Assembly: GCA_947095585.1 (NCBI GenBank)
Contig: OX352765.1
Span: forward strand, 87,132,965-87,196,964
Source: Nephrocerus scutellatus
Lineage: Eukaryota > Arthropoda > Insecta > Diptera > Pipunculidae
DNA length: 64,000 nt
Direction: 5' to 3'
Below, one piece after another: positions 1 through 10,849 of the stretch. Under the pieces are notes generated by a model. The model ran no database searches. It had not been told where the DNA came from and was given only the letters and a program-made list of their open reading frames with translations. Numbering within the stretch: the stretch's first letter is position 1; each line of letters opens with the position of its first letter. The position numbers and the translations under genes are program-made.

Positions 1-2075
1 TAAGTTTTTTATCCATCATCATCTCGCATTTGGCTCTAATCGGGGTAAGGTCTTGACCAACCGCAAAAAGTCTCCACCGGTCCCGATTTTGAGCCGATGT
101 CATCCACTTTTGCATCCATAAACTCTGGGCGTCGCGTCGTGGTCTACGCTATACTTCCAGTGTAGTGAGTTTTGAAACTCTAGACATTTTTCCATCACCT
201 GCCTAAGGGTGTAAATCTGATCAGTTATTGATTGGCCTCGGATGAAGCCACACTGGTATGGACCAATGATGACTTTAGCATATGGGGATATCCTCTCTTG
301 AAGGATAGAGGAGAAAATCTTATACGCGGTACTCAACAACGTTATACCACGATAATTGCTGCATGTTGTGATATCTCCTTTTTATATATGGTACACAGGA
401 TGCCTCTTCGCCAGTTTTCTGGCATCTCTTCTTCCTCCCATACTTCCACTATTAGTTCATCAATTGCTTGGTGTTTTACGAGACCTCCTGTTTATCCAAC
501 TCCGCTGGGATACCATCTGATCCCGAGACCTTATTATTTTTGAGCCTATTTATCGCTCTGTTAACTTCATCTATGCTTGGTAGCGTCTTCGCGTGCCCGC
601 GTTCTATAAGGTTGTTGCATTGCTCGGTACGCAACATTCTTACGTTCACTCGGTAGCTTACTTTCGTCATCGAACCAGTCGTTCCGAACTCTACGACTAC
701 TGCCTAAGATGGAGTCAGCAGTACTAATGACAGTATTCTTAAGGCGTGTCCATTCCTGTTCTAAGACCGGCATCTCAGCCCCAGGACTTACTCTCCCTGC
801 ATTTAGGACAAGTCCTATCGCTTAGTCGTATCGTAGTTTTTTCTGGTCTCTTCCTTGCGAAGGGCAGCCGTGTTGACTCGAATCTGATGCAGTCTTTCGT
901 GATTATGAAATCCGCGCTTGGAGCTTTATACCAAAAAGATAGTTGTCCGAGTCTACGTTGGCACCTCGGTATACGTTCGTACCGTCATCATGTTCGGGTT
1001 GTGGCAGCGGTCTATCAACACGACGTCTATCTGGTTGCGAGTGGCTCATTCAGGCGATACCCATGTGGCTTTGTGGATATTTTTACGCGCAAACGACCAA
1101 ATTATTGCTTGATGCCATCTCTATGACTCGTTGTCGATTATCATTAGTGTTCTCGTGTAAGTGCCAATGTACTGCCTAAATACTGGCTCCTTAGCTATTT
1201 TGTCATTCATATCCCCCAGAATGATTTTTATGTCATACTGAGGACAGGCATGGAGTTCCCTTTCGACTGATTCAAAGAATTCTTCTTTTTCATCAATTGG
1301 GCAATCCTCTGTAGTTGCGTGAACGTCTATGAGGCTAATGTTTTTAAATATGCCCCGTACTCGATGGGTTTCCTTCTTTTTCTGACTAGAAACCCCACCC
1401 CGAGTACATGATGTCTTGCAAGACAGCTGTATTATATGTCATATTCTGGTTTTTGTAAGAAACCATCTTATACCGTCCACCGCTTCTCCTGAATTGCTAT
1501 TATGTCAGCATTATATTTGGACAGGGTATCGGCTAGCTGCTGTGCAGCTCGAGCTCTATACAAGAGCGTACATTCAATGAGAAAATTCTTAAATCGCTTA
1601 GCCGTTTTCGTTTATTGATTTATTTAATTGCTTAATACAAGCTTAGCGACTTAAACTTAACTTAACCTAATTAATTTTTTTTTATTTTTTTTTGTAATTA
1701 ACTAATTACTTACTACTTAAATACAAGAGAGAGTGGTCAAGAGAGGTTGGCCAGACGCAACATTCTGGATATTGGTTCAAAATGGCCGTACTTGTTACGG
1801 TGATGAGGGAGATAAAAAAGCGTTGCCGTGGTCGTCGTCGTTCATCAGTGTATCTGAGGCTGATTTGGGGCTCTGTTATAAGGTTTTTTTACGAGTTTAT
1901 TGGCCTCACGCCAACCTTTCTTTGAACAGACTAGCCCGATCATTTCGCTTTTCGCATTGGAGGAAAATGACCAACGGCCACCACTTGATCGCACTTCCAA
2001 CAGTCAGAGATAGTTATGGCCACATGCGTTTCTGAAGCATTCTGTGCTATTTGCTGATGGCTGATCAGAGTTAGT
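1..2075 (-). mobile_element. RTE/BovB-like retrotransposon relic, copy A
   Basis: Minus-strand non-LTR retrotransposon relic. Endonuclease sequence runs from about 1600 down to 850 and reverse transcriptase from about 800 down to 160. The RT part reads LSTAYKIFSSILQ and PYQCGF, then STDQIYTLRQ-like residues (100-339), and RLKNNK..GSDGIPAEL (476-670). Frameshifts and stops break it. At about 150-165 the RT core joins directly to the element's 3' end (DAKLDD..KSGPVE-type peptide), so the palm with its catalytic YADD is deleted. The 3' tail (ATGATGATGG on the minus strand) is near position 10. At 1821-2075 the 5' leader is recognisable by comparison with 29259-29520. A 208-bp unrelated insert separates leader and endonuclease. 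Clade assignment is from family resemblance. Confidence 0.8.
1613..1820. mobile_element. Short insertion inside RTE copy A, flanked by CGTT
   Basis: In the other RTE copies (29510 and 42790) the leader runs directly into the endonuclease start. In copy A the two are separated by 208 bp bounded by CGTT at 1609-1612 and 1821-1824, which is compatible with a target duplication. The insert is A+T-rich on its left side and ends in GGGAGATAAAAAAG. No terminal inverted repeat and no coding sequence are apparent. It may be a SINE or MITE-like element. Confidence 0.5.
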
Positions 2076-3240
2076 CGATATAATCCACAAAAAAAAACTT
2101 TGGTCTACATGAATGTTACCAGCAAGACTGCAAGACCAAAACCAAGACTCAGGCTGCAAGACCACAATCAAGACAAAGACTAAGGGCACCAATGCAAGAC
2201 CAAGACAAAGGCTGAGATATCATAGTCTTGGTCTACCGACTATGCAGCATAAGTAATCTTTTAATTTGTCTTTTATATTTACCTCTTAAAAGGTGTTAAT
2301 TGTTTAAGTGTTAAAGTCTCTCGGCAATGATAACCAATATTAGAAAAGCAAAAATTTTCCCACCCAAATTATTTAGTCAATATATCCCGATGTTATATTG
2401 TATTGTCAGATTTACCTCATATCATCCCGCAAGTAAGGTCAATTTCATTATCGTTCTTTCTTTGACCTTTCTCAAAATTCAATAATTAATTTAATTCAGA
2501 TAAACGATATCTTCTTATTTGTCCTACCGAGACATCTGACCAATTTGGAACATTTTATTTTATTTATTTATCTCTTCTTTGCGCTTAAATAATTAGATGA
2601 ACAAGAATTATATAAGGAACTGCCTTTGTCCATATCTAGAAACCTATCCAGCAAAACCAAATTGAAGGTAGCGCAAAAACGAGATACATAAGGTGAAGGA
2701 TAAAAATTTGTGCTTTGTTTTCGATTTCACTGCATCCTTAATTGTCCTTACCGACGACATGATTTTGCGTTTTTTTTTTTGAGTTAGTTGCTAACTTAAT
2801 GAAAGATTTCAACCAAAAAAAAGCCTATAATAATTATGTCAAAGCATTGTTTGTCGTACATTTTCAAGTACATCAGTCATAATGATGGTGTTAATGGAAT
2901 TTGATATTCATCATTACTAGGAGTACCTTTTTTGGAAAGCATGCGCTTAAGTGAATTTCATTTACCGCACGGCCTTTGATATTATGTTCTGCTGTTGGTT
3001 GTGTGAAATAATTATAAATACAACGAACGGCAAGAACATTCTGAGCATTCTTTATTTTAATACCAGCTTCGGTTGTAAGTAATTAGAAGTAAAAGCAGGG
3101 AAAATCACATTTATTCACAAAAAATGGCGGTTTCCATAATGAGGAGGTTAAGTTTATAAGATAATTTACTTTTGCCGGAATCAGTCAGTCAATTAATGAA
3201 ACAACGTCAAAGGTCGGATTGATTTTGAAAACATTTACGA
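2076..3240. other. Unassigned A+T-rich intergenic DNA
   Basis: I recognise no gene or element here. At 2120-2215 there is a degenerate CAAGAC-type simple repeat. The rest is A+T-rich with only short random open frames. Confidence 0.5.
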
Positions 3241-3244
3241 ATAT

Positions 3245-3335
3245 AAGGGAGCCCCCTGCCCAAGGACGCGATCACTTCCAAATTTTCATAGAAAGTGTTG
3301 TCATCGGAGATACACATGTGTGGAAAGTGTGAATA
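3245..3335 (-). repeat. Single copy of the dispersed 119-bp repeat
   Basis: Read on the minus strand, this stretch carries the landmarks of the repeat that is tandem at 7020-7805: ACACATGTGTATCTCCGATG, then ACAACACTTTCT, then a G+C-rich block ending GGGGGCTCCC. It stands alone just upstream of the piggyBac relic. Confidence 0.6.
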
Positions 3336-3394
3336 AAAATGGGGCTTTGGGAAGTGGATTAAAAATCAATCAAAAAATTTGGCGACAAAGCCAC

Positions 3395-4175
3395 AAACAA
3401 ACAAACTGCATGTGAACGGGGAATATTTAAAACTCAAACAAAAAACTACAGTTTGGAAAAATGGAGTAATGTTCCACACGGGATAAGAAAAGTTCCAAAC
3501 TTTCATATTCTTAAAGAAAAGGCAGGTTTAGCATCGGCCTATTTGGCTCAAAATATAGCACCAATTTTTTTCCAGAAAGCGTAGTAATGATTATTGTATA
3601 TGAGACAAAAAGAGAGGCCAAAGATTACTACCAAAATATCACAACTACATCTGAAGCAAAACGACCGCGAATCTGTTACAATACGGACTTCGATGAAATC
3701 TTTGCATCGATCGGAGTGCCCATATATACGCCGGTTTACGTAAAAACTGGAACGAACGATTAGATGAGCTCTGGCAAATTGATAACCGCCCGTTCTACAT
3801 ATAGAGCTGTTATGATCGTGGAGAGAACGCAGCAGCTTTTACGGTTCCTTCGGTTTGATAATCATCGCACCAGAAAAAGATCGCCTAGAAGACGACAAAT
3901 TGGCACCCTTTAGAGATATTTGGAATATATTTCTAAATAGTTTAAGACAACCGTATAAGCCATCAGCTAATATCACAATTGATGAGCAACTAGTTGCAAC
4001 ACGAGGTCGATGTAATTTCTGACCATATATTCCCAGTAAACCTGGGAAATACGGCATAAAAATGTTCTGGGTGTATGACTCGGAAAATGCTTATCCTCTG
4101 AAAGGAGAAATATAAAGGACAACCTGTACTTCCTACTTCCTAGTGTCATCGGTCATTGGTGAAGACTTCAATTTC
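3395..4175 (+). pseudogene. piggyBac-family transposase relic
   Basis: The clearest part is 3855-4110. After correcting a frameshift it reads DKLAPFRDIWNIFLNSL, then NITIDEQLVATRGRC, then PYIPSKPGKYGIKMF and YDSENAY. This is the central block of piggyBac/PGBD transposases, and the Asp of TIDEQ is expected to be the first catalytic acidic residue. A stop falls just before PYIPSKP and another follows KGEIY, so the gene is dead. Upstream (about 3400-3840) residues such as NTDFDEIFASIG are consistent with the N-terminal part, with further shifts. The C-terminal two thirds are missing. No TTAA-flanked terminal repeats were found. Confidence 0.75.
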
Positions 4176-4239
4176 TCAGTTATCTGACAATATTTAGCCA
4201 GTCATGAAAGTGCTCTTCCCATCATCGTTCAAGGATTCC

Positions 4240-4430
4240 TTTGCAATCAGAGATCAGATTACGCTCTTTGTCTTTGCAGTATGTGGAACGTGGTGAATAT
4301 TGCGACAAGCCGCGGACTCTTTGGTGGAACATCCGCGCCTGATGATGTCCTCACTCCAAGTACTCGGAGGAGATTCTCTTCCCTGACTACTTTCTTTCGT
4401 CAGTGAACCATTCATTTCATACCTTTTATA
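4240..4430 (-). mobile_element. RTE-like fragment
   Basis: The stretch at 4250-4300 matches the reverse complement of 36370-36430 in RTE copy E (shared CTCTTTGTCTTTGCAG). The similarity continues through the region that follows in that copy. It is a short minus-strand piece from the linker between endonuclease and RT. Confidence 0.6.
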
Positions 4431-4560
4431 CATTTGTGCTGTGCCAGCGTTTTTGTTGACCATTGCTTTATAGTCTAGTAACAAAACCATCGGTAAGAAA
4501 TCGGTACTGCAGTCGAGGATGGCTCTATGCTGTACACAGCGATGGTACGCCATATTCTCA
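4431..4560 (-). mobile_element. LOA/I-like RT fragment
   Basis: On the minus strand the peptide DYKAMVNKNAG and its surroundings resemble the thumb region seen at 5700-5790 in a longer LOA-like relic. It is short and probably a rearranged piece. Confidence 0.4.
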
Positions 4561-4599
4561 CCCACCCAACGATCGCAGATCTTTCTAAACTGAGCTTAT

Positions 4600-4955
4600 A
4601 CTTCAAAAAATGGAGGTAATATCCCTCACAACTCACAACTCTACATCAAAATACCTGGGAGTCACTCTGGACCGAATGTTGTCATTTAAGGAGCACTTTG
4701 CAACTAAAAACTCGAAATAACATCATCAAGATGTTAGCGCCAACAACATGGGGAGTACCTGCAATGACACTCCGCTCCGCAAGTCTGGGCTGGGTTTTCT
4801 TCGGTGCTGAATACTGTCCCCCGGTTTGGCTCAATAGTGCTAACACAAATAAAATAGACTGTCAACTAAATTCTTTAATGGGCATAATATTAGGAACAAT
4901 CAGTTCAACGCCAACCCAATTTCTCCCCGTACTAAGCAACGTACATTCATAGAGT
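4600..4955 (+). mobile_element. CR1/Jockey-like RT C-terminal fragment, left half
   Basis: Plus-strand reading gives KYLGVTLDRMLSFKEH, then RNNIIKMLAPTTWG, then EYCPPVWLNSA and IILGTISSTPTQFLPVLSN. This is the post-palm region of Jockey/CR1-group reverse transcriptases. It breaks off at about 4955. The continuation expected for the same protein appears at 6330-6640, so the element is probably split by the 1.4 kb in between. Confidence 0.7.
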
Positions 4956-4959
4956 GGGA

Positions 4960-5511
4960 CGAGCCCGGCTTTCCTAGCTTTCGCTATTAAGCATGCTCTT
5001 TGATATATTCCCATTGAGCGGTTCTCTCTTTGAGAGTAAACCGTAGGCCCCTGCGTTGCAACCCCAAAACGAGCTTCCGCGGTACTAACACGACCTTAAT
5101 GAGAACTGCCATCAAGGGACTTAGTTCGTTCAGTATGAGTGCCTGGGCTAACGAAAAGCCAACCCTGGCAGCACATCGTCCGGAACCTTGAACCCCATCA
5201 TTTGACACTGGAATTGCACCGTGTCCTAGACCGCCTGGGATAGAACTATTCCAGGCCCTTCCCTCTGTCCCATTGTGTACGAAATGAGCTACTAAATAAA
5301 AACAGTCGCCCATAAGGTTCTTCTAAGTACCAGTAGCTCACTTCGGGTCGCAAAGTACGAAGGCATTGCCCATAAAGAGGTAAAGCCCAGCACCCCAACG
5401 AAGTACAGGTTAAGATGCAATTGGAGCCCCCACTGGGATAAGCAATGTACAGCCTGCAAAGCTAAGACGACAAAATGCTCTTCTACGAGAATATGAGAAA
5501 ATCAATGCCAG
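4960..5511. repeat. Hairpin-rich dispersed repeat, copy 1
   Basis: It shares blocks with 22300-23160 and 33500-33915, for example GAGTAAACC.TA.GCCCC and GAGTGCCTGGGC. It contains a 10-bp hairpin with a 2-base loop, CCTGGGATAG-AA-CTATTCCAGG, at about 5236-5257. No convincing protein is encoded. It lies immediately beyond the TACC tail of the LOA-like relic at 5512. Confidence 0.5.
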
Positions 5512-6260
5512 GTAGGTAGGTAGAGTGGCGGTCCTCGCTAACGATATCAGATCTGTGATGCTGTACCTCTGAAAGCACCTTCAGGTCAGAAAAAAGGGAA
5601 TACTTAGTTTGCTGAGACGAAGAGCGGCAAGGGCCGGACACTTGCAAAGAAAATGAATGAGAGTCTCTTTCTCATTCACATCTAAATATATCCTGCAAAA
5701 GGGATTGTGAGGGATTCCCAGTTTGAATGCGTGGCTGCCATCCTTGGCTGCAGTCCCCATTTCTTGCCAATGGTTTCGCTGCTAACATATAAGGCAATGC
5801 AACCTTTCTTAGCCCTACCTCCTATATTCGACTTTCAGCTGAGTTTCCTGTATAGGACTACGGCGAGATATTTTGATTCTAAGGCATGCTTAAGTCTCTG
5901 GCCATTGAGCTTGGGCAGGGCAAAGTCCGCCATTTTGGACTTAGCGGTGAAAAGTATCATTTCAGTTTTGCCAGAGTTAACGCCTAGGCCACAACCGGTA
6001 GACCAGGAGCTAACCTTTCCATGACCTCACTGATCACGGAAAGGTACTGTCCTGACACAAGTATCACCACGTCATCTGCATATGCAACAGCAATCGTCCT
6101 GACTATCACAAGTGAGCTGAGGGCCTTGTTTATAACCAGCAGCCATAGAAAAATCAAAAAATCAGTGTCAACCACCATTTCCCAATTCATGAAGATATCG
6201 AGCGTAGCGCCCCTTTTCGCCTTAAATCTCGACTCCCATTTTTAAACTATCCCAAGAACT
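5512..6260 (-). mobile_element. LOA/I-like retrotransposon relic with TACC tail
   Basis: The minus strand encodes an RT palm with AYADDVVILVSGQYL (ORF at 5984-6190), then a thumb with GKKWGLQP-type residues. It then jumps to the C-terminal Cys/His segment (PFCRIYLDVNEKETLIHFLC, about 5640-5700). RNase H, present in sister copies, is deleted. It ends in tandem TACC units (plus strand GGTAGGTAGGTAG at 5513-5525). The same 3' end occurs at 18430-18458 and 39385-39407. Clade is inferred from the RT thumb plus RNase H architecture of the sister copies. Confidence 0.7.
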
Positions 6261-6324
6261 AAAGAGAACGAACTTCTAGGCAATGGAATACTGAAAGCAC
6301 AAGTGGGATTCCAGTTCTAGTAAC

Positions 6325-6700
6325 GACTTGTTTCATATCAAAGACCCGACAACCATGCCAGCTGGCCACGACTTACCTAGGAAAATTTGGGTTAGCCTGA
6401 ACCGAGTGCGAGCAAACAACGCAAGATATGCCGCAACGCTCTATAATTGGGGAGCAGCTGAAACACCATTTTGTGATTGTGGAAACTATGTGCAGAACCT
6501 CAAACACGTGACTATCGAGTGCGCACTTAGAATGTACCAGGGCGACCCGACCGATTTTATAAAAGTATCTCAAGCGGTTACCAATTGGCTACAAAATCTT
6601 GTCATACAATTAAAGAATCTTCATATATTATTATAATAATCAAATTATTGTTTTTCTTTTGTCTGTGTTATATCTGTAAATGTTAAATGTATATTTTTCG
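6325..6700 (+). mobile_element. CR1/Jockey-like C-terminal fragment, right half
   Basis: The reading frame from 6328 gives GHDLPRKIWVSLNRVRANNAR, then YNWGAAETPFCDCG and LKHVTIECAL. This is the standard C-terminal Cys-rich segment (CDCG...C) of Jockey/CR1-type polymerases. It is the expected downstream part of the protein interrupted at 4955. An A+T-rich 3' region follows. Confidence 0.7.
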
Positions 6701-6714
6701 CCATACGCTTAATA

Positions 6715-8215
6715 AGAGTAAGACAGAGTCAGAGGTACTAATGATAGTAAATATCTTGAAGTCGTATCCATGTATCTTCGAAGCCTGAGATCACAGCCCC
6801 AGGACTTACTCTACCTGCATTTAGGGCGAGTGCTATCGCTAGATCTTGATTCTATCTGGTGTCTTTATTGCCGTGTTTACACGAAACTGATCTACGGATG
6901 GGGTCATTGTTATTAAGGCAATCTATGCTCAGAGCACCATCGCAAATCTGGCGACTATCTATTGACACGTGGTTTATCTGGTTGTGAGTGGCTCCTTCAG
7001 CAGATAACCAATTGCCTTTTTAAATTTTGACCCACTTCCCAAAGACATATTTAATTGAAATTTTGCACAGAGGCATATCTCTGATGACAACACTTTCTAT
7101 TTAAATTTGAGGACCCTCGGGCCACGGGGTCGGTGGGCTCCCCTACAAATATTTTACAAAATTTTACTCGATTTTCTTCAAATTTTATACACTTGTGTAT
7201 CTCTGATATATAATACTTTTTGTAAAAATTTTGGAGACCCCGGGCCCGGGTTCGTAGGGCCCCATAACTGTTTTTTAAAAAATTATCCCGATAAACTTCA
7301 AATTTAATACACATGTGTATCTCCGATAGACAACACTTTTTGTAAAAAATTTGGAGACCCCGGGCCCGTGTTCGTGAGGCCCCAAAATTAAAAAAAAAAA
7401 TTGACCCGATTTTCTTTAAATTTTATATACGTATGTATCTCCGATGAAAAACACTTTTTGTAAAAAATTGGGAGACCCTGGGTCCCGGGGTCGTGGGGCC
7501 CCAAAATTAAAAAAAAAAATTAACCCGATTTTCTTTAAATTTTATATACGTATGTATCTCCGATGAAAAACACTTTTTGTAATAAATTTGGAGACCCCGG
7601 GCCCCAGGGTCATTGAGCCCCAAAATTTTTTTTTAAAAAATTAACCCGATTTTTTTTAAATTTTTTTGTCCGATGGACAAAATTTTTTGTAAAGTTTTTG
7701 GAGTGAGGCCCTGAGGTCCGAGGGGTACCCATATAAATTTTTAAAAAAATTAGCTCGATTTTCTTCAAATTTTAACACATACCCATCTCCTATTAGAGAA
7801 TTTACATGAAAAATTGTATTTTTATGGGTTGTTTTTTTTTTTACACGCAAATCATTTAATCGCAATGACCTAATTCCTATGCATGGCTTGTTGTCCATAG
7901 CCATTAGTGTTCTCGTGTAAACTATGGGTGTCAATTTACTGCCAATCAAATCCCACACAAATAATTTTACGTCATATTAACGACCCCGTGCCCTTTGGCT
8001 GATTCAAAGAATTATCCCATTTCATTATCTGCAGGCTGCGCGAACGTCTTATAAACTTAATTTTGCCTAGCACGCGAATCAGTTGTTTGCCTAAACCAAT
8101 ATATTTTTTTCTTTTGTTGAACCCATCCCAAGCTTTAATGTCTTCCATGACAGTTTTAATATAAACCATATTCAGATTTTTGTAAAACACCACCCACCAT
8201 CGGATCTCTAGTTAT
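6715..8215 (-). mobile_element. RTE-like relic, copy B, interrupted
   Basis: 6715-7010 aligns with 705-1060 of RTE copy A (shared CAGCCCCAGGACTTACTCT), and 7870-8215 aligns with 1125-1510 (shared CATTAGTGTTCTCGTGTAA, then GATTCAAAGAATT). Both parts are endonuclease region on the minus strand. They are separated by the 119-bp tandem array, which appears to have entered or expanded inside this copy. No open frame survives. Confidence 0.7.
7020..7805 (+). repeat. 119-bp tandem repeat, about 6.5 units
   Basis: The landmark CTCCGAT (or a variant) recurs at about 7079, 7201, 7321, 7439, 7558, 7668 and 7787, giving spacings of 110-122 bp. Each unit holds an A+T-rich part (TTTTCTTCAAATTTTA..ACA.ATGTGTAT) followed by a G+C block (GAGACCCCGGGCCC.G.GTTCGT.GGGCCCC). 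Units diverge, with the two at about 7380-7600 closest. The same unit occurs singly at 3245, 31112 and 37935. Its origin is unknown. Confidence 0.85.
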
Positions 8216-9279
8216 CCGCGTTATATAAAGAATTTTCCAATTGGAACACCCGAACATTTTTCAAAGAGAGTTTCTTCGCTATACCTGAAGAACCTATAGT
8301 TAGTTAGTTAAGGTTTGTTTGACACTTCAACGGCACTACAATTGCCATTTTTTAATAGTCGAGAAATACACGTTTCAACGACGTTTACAAAGTATCTTAA
8401 GTTGTTATCCAAGTTTGCGTAGCGACAACTTTACGTGCGCTAACACCAATTTATGGTCGTCGCACTTAACGCCTAGTGAAAAAATCTAAGGCAACATACG
8501 AAACATACGCTTGTAGCCGGTTTCAATAGATAATTATGACGAATTTCATGTTTAATATCTTTTGCCCAAAAGGGGTAGGACAAAATTTCCATTTTATACT
8601 ACTATTAGACCAATAAAAAAAGGAGGGTATAAAAATAAAAAGATAAGGATTCATAAAGATAAAGAAACGCGGGTAAAGTCCAAAGTTTGTCGATTCCGTG
8701 TAGATCTCAAAAATAGGGCATCTCTGTGCGCAGCTTTATGTGGTGAACTTGACTTGGGGCAGCATCCCTTTAGGATCACTTTGACCAAACTATCATCAGC
8801 TGCCTGGTTACTTCACCTCACTTTATAAGCCCTAAACAATCACGTTTTTCATCGTAAAATCAATCTCAGGGATGAAGACCATTTTTGGCCCAACATCAGT
8901 GCGGGAACAAACGCTTCAATTGTTTTAAATCGGGAAATTTCTCGCCTTTTGTAAAAACAAACAAGTCCGTCATCAGTTTTTTACCTATCTGTGTAAAAGT
9001 TCATGTCATCATACTCCAATTCAGCTCCCCTGATCTGGAGTGGATGGTGACTTGGAAGTTTTTGTTGAATCGGAGTTGCGGAATAGTGTAGTCTTGTTTA
9101 AGAACAACTTAAGAAACTAAAAATAGGCCAGTCAACCAACATTGTAATAATTTGCCTCCAGTTGTAGAAATTGATTCTCCTAGCAACGATTAATCAACCA
9201 AAGTGAAGCACGCTTCAATAATGACCAAGATATGATTGCCTAATTCTTCGGGCATACGGAGTCATACTGCCATAATATA
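8216..9279. other. Unassigned intergenic DNA
   Basis: No gene recognised. The open frame at 8562-8828 (88 codons, Lys-rich at first) has no recognisable domain and I do not call it a gene. Confidence 0.4.
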
Positions 9280-9375
9280 TAATAATAATATTTGGCGCGA
9301 CAGACCATTGCGGTCCAAGGCCTAACTTCTCGCGACCATTTGTGCTGCACATGTTAATTTTTGGACACAAATGGA
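9280..9375 (-). mobile_element. tRNA-SINE 3' end
   Basis: On the minus strand this reads TTTGTGTCCAAAAATTAA..GCAC..AACACAAATGGTCGCGAGA-type sequence, then a GGTCTGTCGCGCC block and an ATT-repeat tail. It matches the 3' body of the SINEs at 41868-42155 and 51493-51765. The tRNA-like head is missing. Confidence 0.65.
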
Positions 9376-10515
9376 ATAATATAATATATAGCATGAATTT
9401 TTATTTTATTTATGGTACTTAGACTCCCATGAATCTTAAATTATTGTATCGTCCAAATCATCTTTTCACTTACTGAGTTAATCACTTAAAGAAAATATTT
9501 ATTTTATATCAGTTTTGGGAAGTAATAAGGAGCTGGTATAAAGGTGCAGCAACGGTGCATTACATTATGAATTTGGGTATATTTTTTAAGCCGAAGAAGT
9601 TTGTGAACTTACCCCAAAAAATGAATCAATTATCCAAAATTTATTGCGATTATTTGGCGCATTGTTACTATAATTTAGATTTTAACCAACTTTACGACTA
9701 AACGTTCAATTAAAAATATTAAAATTTAATTAGATGTAATAAGTATCACTAACACACCGTAGCGGAGAACAATTCTGGTTCAAATTTTTTTTTGCCGTCG
9801 ATATTAATTTAGTGAGGTTTTAACTTCAATGCAACACATTTCCGTTGGATTTGCATTCATCCAGAGTTTCTTTGTTGTTGTATTTTTGATTTATTTCATT
9901 TAAATCGCATAGTCCTTTAGATTGCATGACTTGATTAGCATAAACAACGCGCGTCTTTTCAGATTTATGCACTTTCTCGCGGTGTTGATTCTCGTTCTTT
10001 TGGTGTTAGCTACTTTTTGATGACGACGATTGAAAACGCGACGGCGGCAACCGTCCAAAGTGACGGTTCGTTTCGAACTGAAACTGAATTCTAATGATGC
10101 GCGAATCATCATCGTTTGTGTTGGCAGCTTGGCTTCTTTATCACAACACAAAAAGGATAATTATTGTCAGGTCAGGACTTGGAAGCAATTTGGCATACAG
10201 TCGAACGAATCGAACCGGCACGGGCGGATATCAGAAAAAGCTCCTTTATTTATGAACATAAAAGCATGAGAGAGAAAGGACATCAAATTCCTGAGCTTTT
10301 ATAGAGAATAAAGCACGTGAAATGCTCTTAAGTTTTTATGTTATATACTATTTTATATAGCAAATCAACGCGAAAGTGAATTTTCGTTGCTAAAATGTAG
10401 GCCAACAGCATAAACAGCACCGACAAACCGCATAGCAAGAGACTATTTAAAGAAAAAAAAAAAACAGTGCGTGTAACCTGTATGCGCGGTTAAAGTGAAA
10501 CTTCTTTGATGTTGT
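9376..10515. other. Unassigned A+T-rich DNA
   Basis: No gene or element recognised. Short overlapping open frames around 9900-10270 on both strands look random. Confidence 0.4.
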
Positions 10516-10519
10516 GGGG

Positions 10520-10830
10520 AAAAAAGACCCTTAAAAGACCCCTAAAAGACCCTCAAAAGAATCATAAGGGGACCCGCGAAACATCTTCAAAAGACTTACC
10601 AAAAGACCCTGAAAAGAATCTCAAAAGAACTTCAAAAGACCGCCGAAAGATCCTCACAAGGCCCTCAAAAGACCCCAAACGACCCTCAAAAGACCCTCAA
10701 AAGATTCTCAAAAGACCCCGAAACGACCCCAAAAGACCCCCAAAAGACCTTCAAAAGACTTCCCGAAAGACCCCGAAAAACACACTCAAAAGACCATCAA
10801 AAGACTACCAAAAGACCAACACCGCTATAA
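10520..10830 (+). repeat. Degenerate AAAAGACC-type minisatellite (about 11 bp)
   Basis: Repeats of CTCAAAAGACC and variants fill the interval. The apparent Lys/Pro/Asp-rich reading frame (10506-10835) is a by-product. A second array of the same type lies at 52575-53015. This one directly precedes the heptanucleotide array. Confidence 0.85.
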
Positions 10831-10849
10831 AGTAGTTTCACCTAAAAAA

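Noticed and set aside
746..1179. Overlapping plus-strand frames of up to 126 codons
   Set aside because: Antisense shadows of the RTE endonuclease and linker on the minus strand.
7020..7805. CRISPR-like array
   Set aside because: Units of about 119 bp repeat throughout with no unique spacers, and the genome is eukaryotic.
10506..10835. 109-codon Lys/Pro/Asp-rich frame
   Set aside because: Product of the AAAAGACC minisatellite. The same repeat at 52575-53015 is frame-broken.
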